Shown here: positions 16,475 to 23,853 of the stretch, piece by piece
Position numbering within the stretch: position 1 is the stretch's first letter
How the letters are laid out: every line of letters starts with the position of its first letter
Assembly: GCA_031416415.1 (NCBI GenBank)
Contig: JANOTP010000050.1
Coordinates: 1-64,000 of the forward strand
Length of the DNA stretch: 64,000 nt
Reading direction: 5' to 3'
Source of the DNA: JANYCO01 sp031416415
Lineage (GTDB): Bacteria; Bacteroidota; Bacteroidia; Cytophagales; Cytophagaceae
The notes under the pieces: model-generated
What the model saw: the letters and a program-made list of their open reading frames with translations, nothing else
Database searches by the model: none
Told to the model about the DNA's origin: nothing
Program-made: the position numbers and the translations under genes

Positions 16475-17611
16475 TTAAGCCTTTACTTTCACAAGTCCCT
16501 TAACGTACTCTACCTTATGTTTGAGCGATACTGTATTTTGATCTATAATCGTAATGTGACCCATTTTTCGAAATGGCTTGGTGATTTTTTTTCCATACAA
16601 ATGCACAAATACTCCTTCTACTGCCAATGCCTCTTCTAAGCCTTCGTACTGAGCCAAACCAGAGAATTCTGCTTCACCTAAAAGATTGATCATAGCAGCT
16701 GGCAATATTTGTTTTGTACTTCCAAGAGGGAGGTTTAATATTGCCCTAAGATGTTGTTCATATTGGGAGGTAATATTGGCTTCAATACTTTGATGTCCGC
16801 TATTATGAGGGCGAGGCGCTACTTCGTTTACAATAATCTCACCTGATTTATCCAGAAACATTTCTACGGCTAACAACCCAACCATATTCAATTCTTCTAT
16901 CACCCGGAGTGCTATTTCAGTTGCGTCCTTTAGTTGTTCAGTAGTAAGTTCTGCGGGTGCAAAAAGATATTCTACTAGATTATGAACGGGGTGAAAAACC
17001 AGTTCTACAGCAGGAAAGGCAGACGTTTCACCCGACTCGTTTCTTGCCACAATAACTGAAATTTCTTTTGCGTAATCTACCTTTTTTTCTAATAGGCCAA
17101 GCCCTTCTAATGCGTTAGAAATGTCCGCTACATTGTCCAATCGTTGCACACCACGCCCGTCGTATCCGGATCTGCCAAGTTTCTGAAAGGCTGGAAGAAA
17201 CGAACTGTTCTTTTTTATATCTTCTATGGAATCCGTAAGTATAAAATCTGCTGTTGGGATATTTTTTTCTTTATAAAACTGCTTTTGTACTCTTTTGTCC
17301 TGAATAATTTTAATTACTTCTGGCTGAGGAAAAACTTTTACCCCTTCTGACTGAAGTTTTTCAAGGGCTTCTACATTAACATTTTCTATTTCTATGGTAA
17401 TAAGATTTTTATCTTTACCCCATTTGTAAACAGTTTCAAAATCAGTTAAAGAGCCAACTTGAAAACCTTTAGCACTACTCAAACAAGGTGCTGCTGGATC
17501 AGGATCTAGGCAATAGATATCAATATTAAGATCTGTTGCGACTTGGATCATCATTCGCCCCAATTGACCGCCACCTAAAACCCCTAGCTTAAAATCACCA
17601 TAAAATTTCAT
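16475..17611 (-). CDS. purK: 5-(carboxyamino)imidazole ribonucleotide synthase PurK
   Basis: 378 residues from the ATG at 17611 (MKFYGDFKLGVLGGGQLGRMM). A TTG at 17662 would add 17 unconvincing residues, so it is rejected. ATP-grasp features are visible: the KLGVLGGGQLGRM N-terminal loop, QKLGRSGYDGRGVQ nucleotide loop, AVEMFLDKSGEIIVNEVAPRPHNSGHQSIEA metal and substrate segment, and AMINLLGE. PurK carboxylates AIR with ATP and bicarbonate in de novo purine synthesis and normally works with PurE, which is not in this window. A near-consensus -7 element (revcomp CGAAGATA, 17617-17624) ends 5 nt before the ATG, so the mRNA may be almost leaderless. Confidence 0.95.
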   Translation of the reverse strand: MKFYGDFKLGVLGGGQLGRMMIQVATDLNIDIYCLDPDPAAPCLSSAKGFQVGSLTDFETVYKWGKDKNLITIEIENVNVEALEKLQSEGVKVFPQPEVIKIIQDKRVQKQFYKEKNIPTADFILTDSIEDIKKNSSFLPAFQKLGRSGYDGRGVQRLDNVADISNALEGLGLLEKKVDYAKEISVIVARNESGETSAFPAVELVFHPVHNLVEYLFAPAELTTEQLKDATEIALRVIEELNMVGLLAVEMFLDKSGEIIVNEVAPRPHNSGHQSIEANITSQYEQHLRAILNLPLGSTKQILPAAMINLLGEAEFSGLAQYEGLEEALAVEGVFVHLYGKKITKPFRKMGHITIIDQNTVSLKHKVEYVKGLVKVKA

Positions 17612-17720
17612 ATGGGCGAAGATAGGAGAAATAATTTTGAATTCTAAACAGAGAATTGACAAAACATACTTCCACCCTCTCTAAAAATGATGTTAAAAAT
17701 ACACCCGAAAAAAACCCAAT

Positions 17721-17758
17721 AAAAAACCCTGCCCCTACAAAAAAAGTAGAAGGCAGGG
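17721..17758 (-). terminator. Terminator of the BBP2 porin gene
   Basis: Stem CCCTGCC/GGCAGGG (17727-17733 with 17752-17758), extended by CTAC/GTAG around an A7 loop. On the minus strand it is followed by a T6 run (17721-17726), as in an intrinsic terminator. Confidence 0.75.
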
Positions 17759-17793
17759 CCATTTAACTAACCAGATGAAATTTTCTATTTAGA

Positions 17794-19095
17794 TTACCAT
17801 TTGAATATGGTAGCCAAACCTATAGTTGTTTGTTCGTTGATTGCCAATCCTCTGCTATCCTCGTAGATTTTTTGATCGGAACCATCAAATCTGAATTCAG
17901 GTTTCACAATAAAGTGACCGTTAGCAAGTGTAATAGGAGCAGTAACTGTAATAGAGTTATTAATAGCTCTTCCTACACCACCGAAACCGCCCATATAACG
18001 TACTCCGAAGAAATCTTCGAAACGCTCAGCACGTACACCAATACCTAACCAATCAGTGATTGCATAGTTCACATATAAAGCTACACCACCCCAATCTGCT
18101 TTGTTTTTAGTAGAATCAGAGAATTTTGCAGAAGTACCTGCAATAGCGTATCTAACAAGTGAATCCGTAGATTTGTTGTTTGCTACATAATATCCATAAG
18201 CAGCATTTAATCCTACATAGAATTTATCAGTAATCTGATAACCAGTAGTAAGATCCCATAAGTGTCTGTTGTAATTTCCTTTATTTCCAAGTGGAGAAGT
18301 TGCTGCAAAGTTACTAAATGGAGCAACTGGAGCTCCGTCATCACCGCTACCACCTATGTAGTTAACATAAACATTCCATTTGTCAATTGGCTTAACAAAA
18401 ACTTGAGCAATAACTGATTTCTGTTTGTTGTTGTCAAAAAGGTTATCCCAATTATTTACTAATCCTAACATAACAGAAAACTTATCAGAGAATGCATAGT
18501 TTGCTTTAGCTCCAACATGGTAGAATGGACCGTTGTTGAATAAATTAGATAATGAATAGTGATAGTTAACAGGAGCATCAATTACTTCGTAACCAATGTG
18601 AGTACCGAACTGACCTACTGTGAAAGACAATTTACTTGTAGCTTTCCATGTTCCATAAGCCTGCTTGATAGCAGCTGATGTTCCATATAAGTTTCCGAAA
18701 GTTGGGTGTTGGTAAAGGTTTACACCTACTATACCAGCTGGGCCGTAAGCACCGTTGTTTACGTTACCGAAGTTTCCCATTTCAGCATTTGGGCCAAAAG
18801 TAAGGTCTGCCACGATATCTACTTTACTAGAAGAATAATTTGCTTTGAATTGAACTAATCCTAATGAAAACTGATCTACAGTTCTGTCAAAAGCTCTACC
18901 AGCTCCAAATCCACCGTTTCCTAATGTAGAATTCGACGCGGGATTGTTAAATGCATGGTTATAATAAGTATCAATATAACCTGACAGGGTTAATTTCCCA
19001 TCATCTACAGCTGTTGCTGCTGTACTGTCCTGTGCCTTAGCATTCCATGCCAAGCTCATCATGAAAATCAAAGTTAGTAATGTTATTTTACGCAT
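17794..19095 (-). CDS. Outer-membrane beta-barrel porin (BBP2 / OmpL-like)
   Basis: 433 residues. A signal peptide ends WNAKAQD (~22). The mature protein opens with DDGKLTLSGYIDTYYNHAFNNPASN, and continues with repeated amphipathic strands such as FSLGLVQFKANYSSSKVDIVADLTFG, LSFTVGQFGTHIGYEVIDAPVNYHYS and WNVYVNYIGGSGDD. It ends with a barrel terminus (ATIFKW). This is the pattern of the BBP2 family of putative porins, common and abundant in Bacteroidota. Substrate unknown. It is a single-gene unit with its own terminator downstream and a long non-coding region upstream. Codon use looks optimised (few A-run codons), suggesting high expression. Confidence 0.85.
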   Translation of the reverse strand: MRKITLLTLIFMMSLAWNAKAQDSTAATAVDDGKLTLSGYIDTYYNHAFNNPASNSTLGNGGFGAGRAFDRTVDQFSLGLVQFKANYSSSKVDIVADLTFGPNAEMGNFGNVNNGAYGPAGIVGVNLYQHPTFGNLYGTSAAIKQAYGTWKATSKLSFTVGQFGTHIGYEVIDAPVNYHYSLSNLFNNGPFYHVGAKANYAFSDKFSVMLGLVNNWDNLFDNNKQKSVIAQVFVKPIDKWNVYVNYIGGSGDDGAPVAPFSNFAATSPLGNKGNYNRHLWDLTTGYQITDKFYVGLNAAYGYYVANNKSTDSLVRYAIAGTSAKFSDSTKNKADWGGVALYVNYAITDWLGIGVRAERFEDFFGVRYMGGFGGVGRAINNSITVTAPITLANGHFIVKPEFRFDGSDQKIYEDSRGLAINEQTTIGLATIFKW

Positions 19096-19294
19096 AATTT
19101 AGTTTGTTTGGTTGTTGTAAATTAAATAATAAACTTAGGAACCTTCAAAGAATTAATAAATTAAAATATTTATATATCTTATATGGTAAATATATAAGAT
19201 TAAGTAATACGATGCAACTGTTTTGGACAAAATAAGACAATAAAAAAGCCATTTTTGATGTTTTTTTCTATATTTTATTGTAAAAGTACTAAAC

Positions 19295-19367
19295 AGATCT
19301 GGGCTTTATCTTTACTAGTAAGATACAATTATATTGAAATAATATAATTGTAGACCTTTCCAGATCT
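19295..19367. other. Nested inverted repeats able to form a three-stem junction
   Basis: The outer stem AGATCTGG/CCAGATCT (19295-19302 with 19360-19367) encloses two hairpins. One is ATCTTTACT/AGTAAGAT at 19308-19324 (one bulged T). The other is TACAATTATATT/AATATAATTGTA, a perfect 12-bp stem with a 5-nt loop, at 19324-19352. It could be an RNA structure in the long leader of the porin (minus) or a DNA cruciform. Strand is not determined. Confidence 0.5.
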
Positions 19368-19644
19368 AGTATTTTATTTATAAAAGATGGAAAATTTGCT
19401 TAAATATACCGTTTTTAAAAAATTAGCATATTTTTAAATGTTAGAATTGTACATTTTATAATATTTATTAAAAAATAAGTTAAAATTTAGACCTATAAAG
19501 ATGAATTTTTAAAATTATTTCAAAATTTAGGTGTTTTTTTTACTTAAATGGTTAAAATAGGCACCGCTTTAAACAACATAAAAAATACAGCTACAAATTT
19601 AAAACCTAAAAGGCTCACTTTTTACATTAGAAGAAGAACAAAAA

Positions 19645-19713
19645 CTAAAGAAGAGCAGGAATAAAACAGAATGCAGTCAATACTAAAAAGATCAATCGGA
19701 ATACTTTAAGCAT
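19645..19713 (-). CDS. Possible 22-residue hydrophobic peptide
   Basis: An ATG at 19713 opens MLKVFRLIFLVLTAFCFIPALL followed by a stop; the frame could extend upstream to a TTG at 19827 but that part is low in coding character. The peptide is one short hydrophobic helix with two basic residues at its N-terminus, the general look of small membrane peptides or type I toxins. A C8 run (G8 on the plus strand) lies 18 nt upstream of the ATG. Whether it is translated is unknown. Confidence 0.25.
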   Translation of the reverse strand: MLKVFRLIFLVLTAFCFIPALL

Positions 19714-19730
19714 TTTATTAAAATTATTGA

Positions 19731-19738
19731 GGGGGGGG
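19731..19738. repeat. G8 homopolymer tract
   Basis: Eight consecutive G's in otherwise AT-rich intergenic DNA. It sits just upstream of the small minus-strand ORF. Such tracts can vary in length by slipped-strand mispairing and change promoter spacing or frame. Confidence 0.5.
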
Positions 19739-19890
19739 TTGCAGTTATTGTTGGAATAATAAACGAAATCCTCTTTTAAATGCTTTATGGTTTCTTTCCA
19801 ACTATGAATTAGCAAGAGTGACAGCAAGAGTAGGGAGAAGTCCTCCCCAGATTTTCTGATTGATCCAATAAAACTATATTCCTGCTACAT

Positions 19891-19988
19891 AAAAAAAGAA
19901 AGCCTTCCGGTGTTATACAGAAGGCTTTCCAAGAAATTTAAACAGGTTATGAATAAAATTGTGTTATGTACTAATATATACTTATCAC
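19891..19988 (-). ncRNA. Candidate small RNA (~95 nt) with its own promoter and terminator
   Basis: On the minus strand a consensus promoter (20025-19993) is followed by about 60 nt without any ATG or usable ORF. An intrinsic terminator comes next: a perfect 10-bp stem (GAAAGCCTTC, 19920-19929 with 19898-19907), a 12-nt loop and a run of seven U's (19891-19897). The unit stands alone between genes, with no coding sequence downstream of the promoter, so it fits a stand-alone regulatory RNA. I do not recognise an RNA family. An unseen short peptide with a non-ATG start is the main alternative. Confidence 0.5.
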
Positions 19989-19992
19989 AGTT

Positions 19993-20025
19993 CAAAGGTA
20001 ACCTAATGGTTAGGTTAATTACAAA
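19993..20025 (-). promoter_or_regulatory. Promoter with operator-like dyad for the candidate small RNA
   Basis: Reading the minus strand: -33 TTTG at 20025-20022, a 21-nt spacer, and a perfect -7 TACCTTTG at 20000-19993. The spacer holds TAACCTAATGGTTAGGTTA (19999-20017), an 8-bp inverted repeat with a 3-nt centre. A dyad filling the spacer between the two promoter elements is where MerR-type activators or simple repressors bind. Confidence 0.5.
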
Positions 20026-20283
20026 TTAACTTATTAACAAAAATTTTATATATAGCCTTGATTTAAAGTCTACCTAGAAATATATTTACCATTTCAGAGA
20101 TTCTTTAGGTATTTTGATAGGTTATTTTTAATAATAATGAGTGAAAATACAAGTTAATGGTTAGTTTTTATTTTTCAAATTATTGACAGCTAGATATTTA
20201 TAAAAATATTTATTCTATAATTCCTTACCTAAACGTATTCAGTAACGTACTATAAAATAGTATTGACTAAAAGATTAATTACT

Positions 20284-20487
20284 ATGAAGCAAGAATATAC
20301 GGTGAGAGGTTATTTACTAAGTCAACATGTAATGCCTTTTTTTAAAATATCGGTGAAAACAAAAGAAAAAGCCATTTCCTTAGCGGAAGTACTGATAGAA
20401 GATCGTTTTCATTACGTCACTATTATTAACCATGCCTCTGACGAGGCTATCATTGAAATGAAAAAAGAGCTCGTATTAGGAAAATAG
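20284..20487 (+). CDS. Small hypothetical protein (67 aa)
   Basis: The ATG at 20284 is preferred over a TTG at 20263. The 67 residues (from MKQEYTVRGYLLSQ) predict a beta-alpha-beta arrangement: a first strand, FFKISVKTKEKAISLAEVLIED helix, then HYVTIINHASDEAIIEMKKEL. The protein is soluble and charged, with no signal peptide and no cysteine. No family recognised. It lies 90 nt before the TPR-PD40 gene, which has its own promoter-like sequence, and shares no obvious function with it. Confidence 0.55.
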   Translation: MKQEYTVRGYLLSQHVMPFFKISVKTKEKAISLAEVLIEDRFHYVTIINHASDEAIIEMKKELVLGK

Positions 20488-20517
20488 TATCAATGTAGGC
20501 TTTTTGATAATCATAAC

Positions 20518-20548
20518 TTGACAAATAAACCCTTCTTCCTTATCTTGT
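20518..20548 (+). promoter_or_regulatory. Likely promoter of the TPR-PD40 gene
   Basis: TTG (20518-20520), a 20-nt spacer, then TATCTTGT at 20541-20548, one T short of the TAnnTTTG consensus. The coding start follows 28 nt later. Confidence 0.4.
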
Positions 20549-20576
20549 ACCTCCAAACCCACTATGAAGCAAGCCA

Positions 20577-21938
20577 ATGAAGAAGGTAAAGGTATCCGTA
20601 TTTCTATTAATCCTGGTTCCAGGTTTTCTGATAGCCCAATCCAAAAAAAATGTTTCGTTAATAGCTAAGGCGGACAAATTTTATGAAAGCTCAGAATTCT
20701 ATTGGGCTGCACAAGATTATAAATTGGCTGCTACACTAGATACTTCTAATGTTTATTTAACCGCTCAATTGGCTGAATGTTATCGTAACCTTTACGATTA
20801 TAAAAACGCTGAGCCGCTCTACCAAAAACTACTCTCAAAAGACAAAACCAAATATCCTACCGCTCGCTTTTGGTATGCCTCTATCTTAAAAGACAATGGA
20901 GAGTTTGACCCAGCAATCAATAACTTTGAATCATTTCGCATTGAAAACGAACAAAATCCAGATTTTGAACTAGAACTTTATAAAGAAAAAGCGAAACAAG
21001 AAATTGACGATTGTAAAAAACTTTCTTCGGAAGATAAAAAAGATGCTCTAAAAAATTACGGTTTTCTCCATTTACCAAAACCCCTCAACAGTACTGCCGA
21101 TGATTTTTCGCCCGTTATTGGCGACAACGATAGCATGTTGGTTATAACTTCTTCAAAAGCGCATACTACAGGAAAAGGTGCTGCAGGCCCTGAAGAACAC
21201 ACAGATGCACATCGTTTTGTAAAAAAGAGTGATAGCACTTGGCAAATTATAGATAATACCCATCACGATAAATTCTCTTCTTTAAATTCTCATTTCAATG
21301 AAAGCTCAGGATCTTTTACTGCTGACAAAAAAAGATATTATTTCACACGTTGTGACGACCACATTATGATCGATAACCGTCGCGAATACAACTGTGCTAT
21401 TTATGTAAGCCATAATGAAAATGGTAAATGGGGCACTCCATTAAGATTAAATGAAAATATAAATGCTCCTTCTCAATGGAATGCTCAACCCTCTATTTCT
21501 CCTGATGGGAGTTTACTTTTCTTCGTATCCAAACGTCCAGGAGGTGCTGGTATGCACGATATTTGGCTGAGCACGAGCAACGGTGATGATCAGTGGTTGC
21601 CACCACAAAACATTTACGGCATTAACACCATGTACATGGATGTGAGCCCAAAGTTTGTTGCTTCAGAAAACGCTTTATTCTTTTCTTCTACAGGAATGGG
21701 AGGATACGGTGGCTTTGATATTTTTATGACAAAAGCCGAAGAACAATTTTCAAGAATCTACCACTTAAAAAAACCTTTCAATTCCAATCGTGACGATATC
21801 TTTTTTACTCCCGGCAAAAAGAAAGGCTATCTTTCTTCAAATCGAAAAGGAGGCTTTGGAAACGATGACATTTATAGTTTTGAAATAGAAAATTCCCTGA
21901 AAAATTTTATTGACGAAGTAGTATTACAATCAAAATAA
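20577..21938 (+). CDS. TPR and PD40 (WD40-like propeller) envelope protein lacking an OmpA domain
   Basis: 453 residues with a signal peptide (ends FLIAQSKK). Residues ~25-140 form TPR repeats (ADKFYESSEFYWAAQDYKLAATLDTSNVYLTAQLAECYRNLYDYKNAEPLYQ...). Residues ~170-440 are PD40 propeller blades, with diagnostic lines such as QPSISPDGSLLFFVSKRPGGAGMHDIW, FFSSTGMGGYGGFDIFM and GYLSSNRKGGFGNDDIYSFE. Bacteroidota have many TPR-PD40-OmpA proteins (for example PorE/SprE-associated components of T9SS and gliding). Here the peptidoglycan-binding OmpA domain is missing and the protein stops right after the last blade. A periplasmic scaffold role is inferred. Confidence 0.8.
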   Translation: MKKVKVSVFLLILVPGFLIAQSKKNVSLIAKADKFYESSEFYWAAQDYKLAATLDTSNVYLTAQLAECYRNLYDYKNAEPLYQKLLSKDKTKYPTARFWYASILKDNGEFDPAINNFESFRIENEQNPDFELELYKEKAKQEIDDCKKLSSEDKKDALKNYGFLHLPKPLNSTADDFSPVIGDNDSMLVITSSKAHTTGKGAAGPEEHTDAHRFVKKSDSTWQIIDNTHHDKFSSLNSHFNESSGSFTADKKRYYFTRCDDHIMIDNRREYNCAIYVSHNENGKWGTPLRLNENINAPSQWNAQPSISPDGSLLFFVSKRPGGAGMHDIWLSTSNGDDQWLPPQNIYGINTMYMDVSPKFVASENALFFSSTGMGGYGGFDIFMTKAEEQFSRIYHLKKPFNSNRDDIFFTPGKKKGYLSSNRKGGFGNDDIYSFEIENSLKNFIDEVVLQSK

Positions 21939-21955
21939 GTTTTAATTAAGCGTCA

Positions 21956-21985
21956 CTGACATTTTCATTTAGGTGAAAATGTCAG
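21956..21985 (+). terminator. Hairpin after the TPR-PD40 gene
   Basis: Perfect 12-bp stem CTGACATTTTCA/TGAAAATGTCAG with a 6-nt loop, 17 nt after the stop codon. No clear U-run follows, so it may be a weak terminator or a 3'-end stabiliser. Confidence 0.5.
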
Positions 21986-22197
21986 AGCCAACATTAGATA
22001 TTTTTAATTTTAGAATATAATTTTTAGAATAATTTAAACCACTTTTCTTATCTATTAACCCTTAATGTGGGAATTCTCTAACTCATTTCGTCTATTATGT
22101 AATATTTATGCTTCATTTCGTGCTCAATTTTGAACTCATAAAAATTCCTTACCAAAAAGGTTTCAAGGGAAAAGAATAATTGGTTTAAAATTATATA

Positions 22198-22671
22198 ATG
22201 AAAATGATACAGAAATTGAGAAAAACTATTCTTAACACAACTATAATAATACTACTAGTATTGAGTGGGAGCATTACGATATTTGCTCAAAGTAATAGAC
22301 TGAAAGAAGCCACCCGTATATATGACTCGCTAAAAAGTCACAACATAGCCTTTCCTAAAACGGTTTTAGCTATAGTTATTTATGAAACGGGTTGGATGCA
22401 ATGTAAAAGTTGTGCGTTGAAATATAATAATTTATTTGGCTTCCGCACCAACAAGGATTTCTTAAAATTCTCAAGTGTTAGTGAGTCTATCAAGTACATG
22501 AAAAAATGGCAAAACAGATATTACCTACCTTGGAAAGCGAGACACCCAGAGGGTACTTACCATGAATATCTCGTATACATTGGCTACTGCGACAATATGG
22601 ATAGTTATCTAAAAAATATAAAAAATATTGAAGAATGGTTATCGAATAATATAGCTATGGTAAAAGAATAG
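22198..22671 (+). CDS. Small exported glucosaminidase-domain protein
   Basis: 157 residues. A signal peptide occupies ~1-31 (TTIIILLVLSGSITIFAQ). The rest matches the glucosaminidase family (PF01832): FPKTVLAIVIYETGWMQ with the likely catalytic Glu63, KYNNLFGFR, and the conserved SVSESIKYMKKWQNRYY and TYHEYLVYIGYCDNMDSYLKNIKNI segments. The family cleaves the glycan strand of peptidoglycan at N-acetylglucosamine; this compact form has no attached SH3 or LysM domain. A Cys pair (QCKSCAL) near the active site could form a disulfide. It stands alone, 259 bp after the TPR-PD40 gene. Confidence 0.8.
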   Translation: MKMIQKLRKTILNTTIIILLVLSGSITIFAQSNRLKEATRIYDSLKSHNIAFPKTVLAIVIYETGWMQCKSCALKYNNLFGFRTNKDFLKFSSVSESIKYMKKWQNRYYLPWKARHPEGTYHEYLVYIGYCDNMDSYLKNIKNIEEWLSNNIAMVKE

Positions 22672-22761
22672 AAGTTCTTTTGGGGAAAAGACTTTATAAG
22701 AAATGAGTTTGGCTATCCGGCTTTAGCTATGAAAGCACTACAGTCATTGATCCATATCACT

Positions 22762-23796
22762 TCACTTACAACTTCCTTTATATTTTTCTTTTACTAGCGA
22801 GATAACGTTTAACTCAGTGTTAATTACTTTATCAATTTTAGTATTTGTTAAAATGATGCCATAGATATTTCGGCAAGAATCTATAAAAGGAAAAGTACCT
22901 GTAAATCCGGGACAAAATAATGCTGTCTGGTATTCTTCCAATTCCTTAAAATCATAAATCCAAGTGCCCAATCCATAACTAATATTCTTTCCACTAGCAA
23001 ATTCTTTTACTAAAGGAGCCGTCCTCGTTAGTTCTTTTTGTAGAGCAATAGGTAATTGGCTTTTAAAAAATTCTTTCGTTGACGCCTCCGATAATACTTG
23101 TGTCCCTTTATAATTCCCTTTGTTGCCTATCATATATAAAAAATTAAGATAGTCAGCGGGTGTTGAACAAACTCCTCCACCTAAATCTGGGTTGTTTTTT
23201 TCATAACAATATAGCGTATTTGTCATTTCACATTTTGAAGCAATAGTAAGTTGAAAAATTTCAGCCCAAGCTTTTCCTGTCACAATTTCTGCAATTCTAC
23301 CTGCTATTCTATAAGACATGCCTCCATATTCGAAAGCTTCGTTAGGCTTGTTTTTCAAGGGTACATATTTGGCAATGCTATCAATTAATTGCGCCAAAGT
23401 TACTTCTTTATAATTTAAATTAGAGAAGGGAGGAAAGCCACTAGTATGAGTTAAGCATTGCCTTATACTTGGCTTTCCTTTACCATATTTTGAAAAAATT
23501 GGCAGGTACTTTCCTATGCTATCGTCTAACGATAAATAACCTTGATCTGCCAAAGATAATAGTACCGCTGCCGACAACCATTTGCTAGCCGATGCTATAT
23601 TTATTTTAGTGTCTAATTTAGCTAAGCCCACTTGATAACTATAGAGCGTTTGATCGTGTTGTTTTACAACCATTATGACGTGACCTCTAAAGTCATCCTT
23701 TTTTTCTTCTAATATAGCACCAACCTCTGGCAAGTTTTGTGCATACGATATACCATAAGAATAAAAGAAAAATAGAATTAAAATTTTTAATTTCAT
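22762..23796 (-). CDS. Secreted beta-lactamase-fold serine hydrolase
   Basis: 344 residues with a signal peptide (ends SYAQ). The class C/penicillin-binding fold is shown by IASASKWLSAAVLLSLADQGYLSLDDSIGKYLP, where Ser69 and Lys72 form the SxxK nucleophile motif, and by the family-typical IRQCLTHTSGFPPF. The second motif, usually YxN, reads EYGGMSY, so the Asn is replaced by Gly. The C-terminal part has GLGTWIYDF and CPGFTGTFPFID. Members are esterases, D-aminopeptidases or D,D-peptidases; substrate is not predictable. It is a single gene on the minus strand, 57 nt downstream of the MoxR-like gene. Confidence 0.8.
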   Translation of the reverse strand: MKLKILILFFFYSYGISYAQNLPEVGAILEEKKDDFRGHVIMVVKQHDQTLYSYQVGLAKLDTKINIASASKWLSAAVLLSLADQGYLSLDDSIGKYLPIFSKYGKGKPSIRQCLTHTSGFPPFSNLNYKEVTLAQLIDSIAKYVPLKNKPNEAFEYGGMSYRIAGRIAEIVTGKAWAEIFQLTIASKCEMTNTLYCYEKNNPDLGGGVCSTPADYLNFLYMIGNKGNYKGTQVLSEASTKEFFKSQLPIALQKELTRTAPLVKEFASGKNISYGLGTWIYDFKELEEYQTALFCPGFTGTFPFIDSCRNIYGIILTNTKIDKVINTELNVISLVKEKYKGSCK

Positions 23797-23853
23797 GAAA
23801 TTTTTAAAGAAAATAAATTCAACTTACTATTACTCAATTATAAAAATTTCTAT

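Larger units (their letters stand above)
19096..20283. other. 1.2-kb non-coding island with structured elements
   Basis: No convincing large gene. Going left to right it holds a 9-bp hairpin (ATCTTATAT/ATATAAGAT, 19176-19200), a nested three-stem structure (19295-19367), a tiny hydrophobic ORF on the minus strand (19645-19713), a G8 tract (19731-19738), and a complete promoter-operator-RNA-terminator unit on the minus strand (19891-20025). The remaining sequence is very AT-rich. It separates the BBP2 porin from the small gene at 20284. Confidence 0.6.

Noticed and set aside
19993..20283. Possible long 5' leader of the 67-residue gene on the plus strand
   Set aside because: The consensus promoter in this stretch points to the minus strand and ends at its own terminator; no plus-strand consensus promoter was found.
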